Shown here: piece after piece, positions 1 to 4,623 of the stretch | How positions within the stretch are numbered: position 1 is the stretch's first letter | Layout: every line of letters begins with the position of its first letter | NCBI GenBank assembly: GCA_947097615.1 | Contig: CAMURX010000115.1 | Span: forward strand, 1-5,780 | Source of the DNA: an uncultured Neisseria sp. | Lineage (GTDB): Bacteria; Pseudomonadota; Gammaproteobacteria; Burkholderiales; Neisseriaceae | Length of the DNA stretch: 5,780 nucleotides | Direction: 5' to 3' | Made by a program: the position numbers and the translations under genes | Notes under the pieces: model-generated | Seen by the model: only the letters and a program-made list of their open reading frames with translations | Told to the model about the DNA's origin: nothing | Database searches by the model: none

Positions 1-1
1 C

Positions 2-625
2 ATCCCGTGGACGCTGCACCGCGTGATTGCCATGCTGATTTTCCTGGCCGCCGCCGTGGCGTGGATCTTCGGCGACACGCTGAAAAAAGAGCTGGGCATT
101 TCCAGCCCCGACTCTTTCGTCGCCCTCACCGCCGCCGTGGCCGTAGTGATTTTCGGCGTCGTGCGCTGGCGCGAAGTGGCGCGCAATACCGACTGGGGCG
201 TGCTGCTGCTCTTTGGTGGCGGCATCACCCTGAGCACGCTGCTGCAAAAATCGGGCGCCTCCGCCGCACTGGGGCAGGAAATGGCGAGCACCTTCGTGCT
301 GGCGCATCCCTTTATCGTGATCCTCGCCGTGTCCGCCTTCATCATCTTCCTCACCGAGTTCACCAGCAACACCGCCTCCGCCGCCCTCTTGGTGCCGGTG
401 TTCGCCAGCGTGGCCGAACAGATGGGTATGCCCAAGGAAGTGATGGTGCTCATCATCGGCATCGGCGCCTCCTGCGCCTTTATGCTGCCGGTAGCCACGC
501 CGCCGAATGCGATTGTGTTCGGCACCGGCATCGTTACCCAGCGCGACATGCTCAAAGTGGGCATGGTGCTCAATATCCTCAGCATCGCCCTGGTGTCGCT
601 GTGGGCTTATTTCTTCCTGATGTAA
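2..625 (+). CDS. DASS/SLC13 family sodium-coupled anion symporter, C-terminal part
   Basis: The reading frame is open from the left edge (first whole codon at position 2) to a TAA at 623-625, so only the last 207 residues are present. The visible part is very hydrophobic, with several membrane helices separated by short loops. Two stretches mark the family: a TEFTSNTASAALLVP segment (DNA about 353-402) holding the SNT signature of the second half of the transporter, and a MLPVATPPNAIVFGTG segment (about 482-529), the conserved anion/sodium-binding loop of the SLC13/DASS fold. Known members import di- or tricarboxylates or sulfate with Na+ at the inner membrane. Substrate cannot be decided from this half. 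The N-terminal half, with the first SNT motif, lies outside the window. A DUS hairpin follows the stop by 21 bases. Family call is secure; substrate is open. Confidence 0.93.
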   Translation: MPWTLHRVIAMLIFLAAAVAWIFGDTLKKELGISSPDSFVALTAAVAVVIFGVVRWREVARNTDWGVLLLFGGGITLSTLLQKSGASAALGQEMASTFVLAHPFIVILAVSAFIIFLTEFTSNTASAALLVPVFASVAEQMGMPKEVMVLIIGIGASCAFMLPVATPPNAIVFGTGIVTQRDMLKVGMVLNILSIALVSLWAYFFLM

Positions 626-646
626 GCGCCGTTTGTTGATTGCTTA

Positions 647-680
647 GAGGCCGTCTGAAACCCCGTTTTCAGGCGGCCTC
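647..680 (+). terminator. DUS-based hairpin terminator after the transporter gene
   Basis: Bases 647-660 pair with 667-680 over 14 bp around a 6-base loop. The left arm contains an exact DUS (648-659); the right arm is an 11/12 inverted DUS (668-679) with one G in place of A, giving a single G-T wobble. There is no strong T run after it, so efficiency is uncertain. Inverted DUS pairs acting as terminators after genes are well known in Neisseria. Confidence 0.7.
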
Positions 681-710
681 TTCCTGCGGCGGCACGCCCG
701 TTCGCTTTTT

Positions 711-762
711 TTCAGACGGCCTCCGTACACGGTTGCGCGGCCGAGTGCAAAGGCCGTCTGAA
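711..762. repeat. Widely spaced inverted pair of DUS
   Basis: An exact DUS on the minus strand (711-722) and one on the plus strand (751-762) face each other across 28 bases. The 12-base arms are perfectly complementary. The left arm is preceded by seven T residues (704-712 is nearly all T), which on the minus strand would be an A/T-rich tail. No gene lies in 626-860: the stretch holds only these repeats, a dRS3-like element and the promoter of the next gene. Confidence 0.8.
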
Positions 763-772
763 CGCCCCGCTT

Positions 773-809
773 TTCAGAAACGTCATCCCCGCGAAGGCGG
801 GGACGGCCT
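773..809 (+). repeat. dRS3-like palindromic repeat, copy 1
   Basis: A 37-base element with a central palindrome: TCCCCGC (786-792), loop GAAG, GCGGGGA (797-803). It closely matches copies at 2381-2417 (inverted) and 3668-3704. It resembles the neisserial dRS3 repeat (ATTCCC-N8-GGGAAT) with a GC-shifted core. Its outer ends, TTCAGA and ACGGCCT, look like the two halves of a minus-strand DUS. The right end abuts the promoter region of the next gene. Confidence 0.7.
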
Positions 810-831
810 GCCGCCGCGTTTGCCGTATAAT
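803..831 (+). promoter_or_regulatory. Sigma70-type promoter of the spermidine synthase-like gene
   Basis: A perfect -10 hexamer TATAAT lies at 826-831. At 17 bases spacing the -35 position (803-808, ACGGCC) is poor and falls on the end of the dRS3-like repeat. A start near 838 would give a leader of only about 23 bases, most of it DUS. The -10 box is clear; the -35 is weak, so an activator or a suboptimal promoter is possible. Confidence 0.55.
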
Positions 832-845
832 CGCCCGCTTCCGTC

Positions 846-858
846 GAGGCCGTCTGAA
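846..858 (+). promoter_or_regulatory. DUS overlapping the ribosome binding site
   Basis: An exact DUS (847-858) ends two bases before the ATG at 861. The only purine-rich Shine-Dalgarno candidate is GAGG at 846-849, which is formed by the first bases of the DUS plus one flanking G. The spacing to the start codon, 11 bases, is on the long side. Confidence 0.5.
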
Positions 859-860
859 AC

Positions 861-2381
861 ATGAAATCCCAGTCCCACCGCATCCTCATCATCTCCGTTT
901 TCATCGTCGCCAGCTGCGGTCTGGCTTACGAACTCATCATCGCTGCGCTGGCGAGCTATCTTTTGGGCGACAGCATTTTGCAGTTTTCGTCGGTTATCGG
1001 CCTGTATCTTTTCTCGATGGGCATCGGCGCGCACCTTACCCGATACATCAAAGAAGAAGACACGCTCTCGCGTTTTGTCGAAATCGAATTGCTGGTGGGC
1101 ATCATCGGCGGGCTGTCCGCGCTGGCTTTGTTTGTCGCCTTCGGGCTGTCGGCCGCACCGTTCCGCACGCTGCTTTACGCCTTTGTGCTGATAGTCGGCA
1201 CGGTCGTCGGCATGGAAATTCCGCTGGTGATGCGCGTGCTCAACCGCCGCGATACGGATTTTAAGGAACTCGTCTCGCGCGTACTGACCTTCGACTATCT
1301 CGGCGCGCTGGCCGTATCGCTGCTGTTTCCGCTGGTGCTTGCACCCAAGCTCGGCATGGCGCGTTCGGCCCTGCTGTTCGGCCTGTTGAACGCCGCCGTC
1401 GCCTACCTCACCGCCCGCGTGTTCCAAGCCGAGCTGCCCCGCTACCGCGCCATCCGCCTGCGCGCCTTTCTCGTACTCGCCGCGCTCGCCGCCGCCTTTG
1501 TTTACGCCAATCAAATCACGTTTAAAGCCGAACAAAGCTACTTCGGCGACCCGGTAGTGTTTGAAAGCCACTCGCCCTACCAGCGGCTGGTGGTCACGCG
1601 CTGGAAAGACGACACGCGGCTTTACATCAACGGCAACCTGCAATTTTCCTCGCGCGATGAAGCCCGTTACCACGAAGCCCTCGTCTTGCCCGCCATGCAG
1701 ACGGCCTCGCGCGCCGAACACGTTTTGATACTCGGCGGCGGCGACGGCCTGGCCGCGCGGGAAGTGTTGAAATATCCGAATGTTAAGCAAATCACGCTGG
1801 TCGATTTAGACCCCGACATGACCGCCGTGTTCAAAAATTCCGCCGCCCTCAGCGCGCTCAACCAAGGCTCGCTGTCGCACCCGAAAATGCGCGTTATCAA
1901 CGACGATGCCGCCAAATGGCTGGAAACCGCGCCGCAGAAATTCGACGTCATCATCATCGACTTGCCCGACCCGTCGAATTTTTCGCTGGGCAAACTCTAC
2001 TCCGTACCGATGTACCGCCTCGTCGCCCGCCACCTCGCGCCGCAGGGCAAAATCGTCGTCCAATCCACCTCGCCCTATTTCGCGCCCCATGCCTTCTGGT
2101 CGGTGGTCGCCACGCTCGAAGCGGCCGGCCTTTACACCGCGCCCTATCATGTGTATGTCCCTTCGTTTGGCGAATGGGGCTTTGTGCTGGCCGGTTTTAG
2201 CGCGGATTTTGCCGTGCCGCAAAAATTCGACGTGCCCACGCGCTATCTCAACGCCGACACCGCCGCCGAAATGTTCCGCTTCCCGCCCGACATGGCGCGG
2301 CGCAAGGTCGAGCCCAACCATCTGAACACGCAGGCTTTGGTGAATTATTTTGAGCAGGACTGGCGCAACGTGATGCACTAG
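861..2381 (+). CDS. speE: Membrane-fused spermidine synthase-like protein (polyamine aminopropyltransferase family)
   Basis: A 506-residue protein with an N-terminal membrane domain (about residues 8-215, roughly six to seven hydrophobic helices) joined to a spermidine/spermine synthase domain (about 225-445). Seen in the catalytic half: YQRLVVT (240-246), YHEAL (270-274), the nucleotide-binding GGGDG loop (292-296), an acidic strand end LVDLD (313-317), NDDA (347-350), and DLPDP (367-371), which corresponds to the catalytic Asp region of aminopropyltransferases. Soluble SpeE is about 280-290 residues, so the extra length is the membrane domain; such fusions form a known family (COG4262-like). 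The expected reaction is aminopropyl transfer from decarboxylated S-adenosylmethionine to putrescine, but no speD or decarboxylase gene is nearby, so the true substrate is unproven. The ATG at 861 follows a perfect -10 box and a short leader. An 11/12 DUS lies inside the gene at 1696-1707. Transcribed alone; symbol given for the family, not for a proven orthologue. Confidence 0.9.
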   Translation: MKSQSHRILIISVFIVASCGLAYELIIAALASYLLGDSILQFSSVIGLYLFSMGIGAHLTRYIKEEDTLSRFVEIELLVGIIGGLSALALFVAFGLSAAPFRTLLYAFVLIVGTVVGMEIPLVMRVLNRRDTDFKELVSRVLTFDYLGALAVSLLFPLVLAPKLGMARSALLFGLLNAAVAYLTARVFQAELPRYRAIRLRAFLVLAALAAAFVYANQITFKAEQSYFGDPVVFESHSPYQRLVVTRWKDDTRLYINGNLQFSSRDEARYHEALVLPAMQTASRAEHVLILGGGDGLAAREVLKYPNVKQITLVDLDPDMTAVFKNSAALSALNQGSLSHPKMRVINDDAAKWLETAPQKFDVIIIDLPDPSNFSLGKLYSVPMYRLVARHLAPQGKIVVQSTSPYFAPHAFWSVVATLEAAGLYTAPYHVYVPSFGEWGFVLAGFSADFAVPQKFDVPTRYLNADTAAEMFRFPPDMARRKVEPNHLNTQALVNYFEQDWRNVMH

Positions 2382-2417
2382 GCCGCCCCCGCCTGCGCGG
2401 GGGTGACGTTTCTGAAA
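2381..2417 (-). repeat. dRS3-like palindromic repeat, copy 2 (inverted)
   Basis: Read on the minus strand it matches copy 1: TTCAGAAACGTCA, then a CCCCCGC / GCGGGGG palindrome, then GCGGCC. It begins on the last base of the stop codon of the preceding gene (TAG 2379-2381) and runs directly into the terminator hairpin. Confidence 0.7.
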
Positions 2418-2457
2418 GGCCGTCTGAGAACCCGAGAGGGCGTTCAGACGGCCTTTT
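2415..2457. terminator. DUS hairpin terminator between convergent genes
   Basis: AAAGGCCGTCTGA (2415-2427) pairs perfectly with 2444-2456 around a 16-base loop. The left arm is an 11/12 DUS (2417-2428), the right an exact inverted DUS (2443-2454) followed by TTTT (2454-2457). It lies between the plus-strand gene ending at 2381 and the minus-strand gene ending at 2487, and with A residues on one side and T on the other could serve both. Confidence 0.8.
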
Positions 2458-2486
2458 ACCGTTTTCGTCAACGACTTGGCGGCGAA

Positions 2487-3632
2487 TCAGGGCTTTTGGG
2501 CATAAACGATTTTCTTCCCTTTGAGCGAGATGGTTTTCTTGCTGCGCAGGCGTTCGATTTGGCCTTGTGTTTCAGCCTTAATGTCGAAGGAACAGGCCGT
2601 CTGAAACGGTTTGAGCACGGCGCGGATGCTGTTTTGCAGGGTGTCCGGGCTTTTCGGACGGTTGGGGCGTGACAGCAGCGCACGGATGCGGTTGTCGATT
2701 TTCTGCCGCTCTTTTTCCCCGAGCGGCGGCAGTTCGGCGGCATCGGCAGACGGCGGCGCAGTTTCCTTCGGCGGGTAGGACACACTGCCGTCGGCGGCGA
2801 TGTGCAGCGTCCGGTCGGCCTGCATGCGGGCGATCAGACGGCCGATGAGGACGTCGCCGACCCCGACGCACAGTTTTTCGCCTTTCTGCCGCAGGGCTTC
2901 GCGCAGGGCGTGTTGGGTTTTCGGCTGCGTATTGCGGATATGGCGGCACAGCAGTTCTTCGGCGTCGGCATCACTGAGGGAATAGGCAACCGTGCCGCTT
3001 TCGGCGTCGATACTGACAAGCCGCCGCCATTCGAGTTTGCGGATGACTTTGCGCACGGTGTCCTGCTGCTCTTCGGGGCTTTGTTCCGCCAGCAAACCGC
3101 GCAGCAGATAGTTGCGCAAATTGCCTTCGAGGTTGGCAAGACGGCGGGGGCGGTGGGCGTCGGCGCGGCGCAGGGCGGTGACGGCGGCGCGGTAAAAAGG
3201 TTCGAGCGAATCGGCGGGTGCGGTGGGGCTTTGCGCGTTTTCAGACGGCCGTTCGGGCGGCAGCGGGGCGGCGACCATTTCGGTTTGGCCGACACGGCCG
3301 ACAACGGCGGCGGGGTTATGGCGGCGGATGTGTTCGACCAGCGTGTCGTAGCCGCCGTCGCGCGACAGAATGGCGATTTGCGCGTTCGGGTCGGCTTCGA
3401 TGATGCGGCCGAGGTAGAAGCTGATGTAGAAATCGAGGGCGTTTTTGCCGCTTTTTTCCAGGCGGATGAAACGGACGTTTTTGCCGAAGCGGCACAGCGA
3501 TTCGCACAGTTCGAGTTCGATGTTTCTTTGCTGGTGCAGGCCGAGAAACAGCCAGATGCAGGTGTTTTTGTCGTCGAGGCGGTCGAGGTTGGCCGGTTGC
3601 AGGTTTTCAAAGTCGATGAGCAGGTGGTTCAT
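2487..3632 (-). CDS. PIN/NYN-like domain protein, putative nuclease
   Basis: A 381-residue protein. The N-terminus MNHLLIDFENLQP is typical of PIN/NYN-like nucleases: D7, E9 and N10 in the first strand, D67 in ALDFYISFYLG (65-75), and D92 and D96 in SRDGGYD (90-96) are the expected acidic metal-binding residues. The fold covers about residues 1-118. After a low-complexity linker (about 121-142) comes an uncharacterised region of about 240 residues, predominantly helical by composition, with a basic C-terminal tail (KGKKIVYAQKP). Likely a cytoplasmic metal-dependent RNase; target unknown. The start at 3632 is preferred over an in-frame ATG at 3668 because GAAAG (3639-3643) lies six bases upstream, the conserved fold begins at once, and 3668 falls in a repeat. 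DUS copies inside the gene encode RPSEN (128-132) and FQTA (343-346). It lies 45 bases after the small membrane-protein gene and may be co-transcribed with it. Not an obvious toxin: no antitoxin-sized partner is seen. Confidence 0.85.
   Translation of the reverse strand: MNHLLIDFENLQPANLDRLDDKNTCIWLFLGLHQQRNIELELCESLCRFGKNVRFIRLEKSGKNALDFYISFYLGRIIEADPNAQIAILSRDGGYDTLVEHIRRHNPAAVVGRVGQTEMVAAPLPPERPSENAQSPTAPADSLEPFYRAAVTALRRADAHRPRRLANLEGNLRNYLLRGLLAEQSPEEQQDTVRKVIRKLEWRRLVSIDAESGTVAYSLSDADAEELLCRHIRNTQPKTQHALREALRQKGEKLCVGVGDVLIGRLIARMQADRTLHIAADGSVSYPPKETAPPSADAAELPPLGEKERQKIDNRIRALLSRPNRPKSPDTLQNSIRAVLKPFQTACSFDIKAETQGQIERLRSKKTISLKGKKIVYAQKP
2594..2605 (+). repeat. Intragenic DUS
   Basis: An exact AGGCCGTCTGAA lies inside the PIN-domain gene. 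On the coding strand it reads as the inverted form and encodes FQTA in the C-terminal part of the protein. Confidence 0.85.
3240..3251 (-). repeat. Intragenic DUS, 11/12
   Basis: The minus-strand 10-base core GCCGTCTGAA is intact; only the first base of the 12-mer differs (C for A). It encodes RPSEN in the linker after the PIN domain. Confidence 0.75.
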
Positions 3633-3667
3633 GGCGATCTTTCGTTTGCTTGTCGGTTGCTGCAGCA

Positions 3668-3704
3668 TTCAGAAATGTCATCCCCGCGCAGGCGGGGACG
3701 GCCT
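3668..3704 (+). repeat. dRS3-like palindromic repeat, copy 3
   Basis: A 37-base match to copy 1, differing only at a C/T and an A/C position. The palindrome is TCCCCGC (3681-3687), loop GCAG, GCGGGGA (3692-3698). It sits between two minus-strand genes and overlaps the last nine codons and the TGA stop of the upstream one. Confidence 0.7.
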
Positions 3705-4109
3705 TTGATGCGGATGCCGCCGGCAGCGGCGCGGTGGGTGCGGTTTGGTTTTGATGTGTTCGAACCATGTTTGCGGGCTATAGCCGCTGTCGCGCAGGTT
3801 TTCGCGGAAGGTGTAGCGGCAGATTCTGCCCTTGCCGTCGCGCCAGCTTGCGATGATTTTGTCGTCGTCGTAGCGGAAGCGGCGACGGGCGATGATGTAC
3901 AAAGAAAGGATGCAGAACAGCCTGCCCGTCAGCCAGAGGGCGGCGGCATACCATGCGGAAAAACCGGCGGCGAAGGATGCAATCAGAGCAGCAAAGGCGG
4001 CCAATGTGCAGTAGTCGGAGGCGGCACGCAGCAGGTCGGCGGCGCGGGAGCAGCGGGCAAAGCCGATGCGTTCGACTTCGTGACACCACATCGGGGAAAA
4101 CAGGAGCAT
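3678..4109 (-). CDS. Small membrane protein of unknown function
   Basis: A 143-residue frame that I do not recognise. It has a soluble N-terminus (1-32), two adjacent hydrophobic segments (about 33-57 and 59-74) forming a likely hairpin in the inner membrane, then a basic cytoplasmic-type tail beginning ARRRFRYDDDK (74-84) and a region with RDGKGRICRYTFREN (90-104). The start is supported by a strong Shine-Dalgarno GAAAGGA (4114-4120) just upstream of the ATG. The final stretch, rich in Pro, Arg and His (about 121-143), ends inside a dRS3-like repeat that supplies the last nine residues and the TGA stop, so the original C-terminus may have been replaced. It follows ybaB after a DUS hairpin and precedes the PIN-domain gene by 45 bases. 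A real gene seems likely from the ribosome binding site and helix pattern, but no family is identified. Confidence 0.65.
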   Translation of the reverse strand: MLLFSPMWCHEVERIGFARCSRAADLLRAASDYCTLAAFAALIASFAAGFSAWYAAALWLTGRLFCILSLYIIARRRFRYDDDKIIASWRDGKGRICRYTFRENLRDSGYSPQTWFEHIKTKPHPPRRCRRHPHQRPSPPARG

Positions 4110-4140
4110 GGTTTCCTTTCGTCAAAACGGGCGGCGGATA

Positions 4141-4179
4141 TTCAGACGGCCTGACGCAAAATGCGTCAGGCCGTCTGAA
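4141..4179 (-). terminator. Perfect 18-bp DUS hairpin after ybaB
   Basis: Bases 4141-4158 and 4162-4179 are perfectly complementary around an AAA loop. The outer 12 bp on each side are exact DUS copies; the inner six (GACGCA on the left arm) extend the stem. It begins five bases after the ybaB stop. On the minus strand the following bases are not T-rich, so termination may be partial, allowing read-through into the next gene, whose ribosome binding site is only about 20 bases on. Confidence 0.8.
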
Positions 4180-4184
4180 AAGGC

Positions 4185-4520
4185 TTATTTGAAGAAATCG
4201 CCTATGCCTGCGGGCAGCCCTTGGGTGAACTTGCCCATGGTGGAGGCGGTGAGCGATTCGGCGGCCTCGTGCGCGGCGTTGACGGCGGCGAGGACGAGGT
4301 CTTCCAGCATTTCCTTGTCTTCGGCGGCTTCGGCGATCAGCTCGGGGCTGATGCTGACGCTGCGGATTTGGTGGTTGCAGGTCATGACGACCTTCACCAG
4401 GCCGTTGCCCGCTTCGCCGCCCACTTCGGTGACGGCCAGCTCGGCCTGTGCTTTTTTCATGTTTTCCTGCATTTTTTGAGCCTGCTGCATCAAGCCGCCC
4501 AGTCCTGCTTTTCCGAACAT
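4185..4520 (-). CDS. ybaB: YbaB/EbfC family nucleoid-associated protein
   Basis: A 111-residue protein, the usual size for the family. It opens MFGKAGLGGLMQQAQKMQEN, the characteristic Gly-rich start followed by an amphipathic coiled-coil helix of Met, Gln and Lys. The middle (about 30-65) holds the strand region with GNGLVKVVM and the ISPEL motif, and the end (TQGLPAGIGDFF) is the typical Gly-rich tail. Family members are small dimeric DNA-binding proteins with tweezer-like helices that coat the nucleoid and affect expression. The start at 4520 is fixed by AGGAG at 4529-4533, eight bases upstream. The open frame upstream of this start overlaps dnaX out of frame and is a shadow. It sits 92 bases after dnaX, the widely conserved dnaX-ybaB(-recR) order; recR is not next here. 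Confidence 0.95.
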   Translation of the reverse strand: MFGKAGLGGLMQQAQKMQENMKKAQAELAVTEVGGEAGNGLVKVVMTCNHQIRSVSISPELIAEAAEDKEMLEDLVLAAVNAAHEAAESLTASTMGKFTQGLPAGIGDFFK

Positions 4521-4547
4521 CGGGGATACTCCTGTGGTTGGTGGTTT

Positions 4548-4585
4548 AAAAAAGAAAAGGATGGTGCCGCGCCCTTTGACGCGAC
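4548..4585 (-). terminator. Weak hairpin with T tract between dnaX and ybaB
   Basis: On the minus strand GTCGCG (4585-4580) can pair with CGCGGC (4571-4566), with one G-T wobble and an eight-base loop, followed a few bases later by CTTTTCTTTTTT (4559-4548). The stem is short and separated from the T tract, so this may be an attenuator or nothing at all. Confidence 0.25.
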
Positions 4586-4611
4586 GTTTTTCATTTCGTT
4601 GAAACGCTGCT

Positions 4612-4623
4612 TTCAGACGGCCT
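4612..4623 (-). repeat. DUS containing the dnaX stop codon
   Basis: An exact minus-strand DUS. Read in the dnaX frame its bases give GCC GTC TGA, so the last two residues (Ala-Val) and the stop codon of dnaX are part of the uptake sequence. It is unpaired: no inverted partner lies within the next 90 bases. Confidence 0.85.

Noticed and set aside
1696..1707. Functional DUS inside the spermidine synthase-like gene
   Set aside because: It is 11/12 but the mismatch is inside the 10-base core (CTGCA for CTGAA), so it may be chance or a decayed copy.
783..1790. Minus-strand open frame of 335 codons
   Set aside because: It is antisense to the well-supported spermidine synthase-like gene and starts within its catalytic domain; no recognisable domain or ribosome binding site.
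2487..3632. PIN-domain toxin of a toxin-antitoxin pair
   Set aside because: The protein is 381 residues, far longer than VapC-type toxins (about 130), and no small antitoxin-like gene overlaps or adjoins it.
2802..4154. Long plus-strand open frame of 450 codons
   Set aside because: It runs antisense to the PIN-domain gene and the small membrane protein gene; its Gly/Ala/Val/Phe-rich composition is typical of a mirror frame in GC-rich DNA, and it has no family motif.
4548..4558. A-rich slippery site for dnaX frameshifting
   Set aside because: The A tract is on the plus strand, in the gap between dnaX and ybaB; on the coding strand it is a T tract and lies after the dnaX stop.
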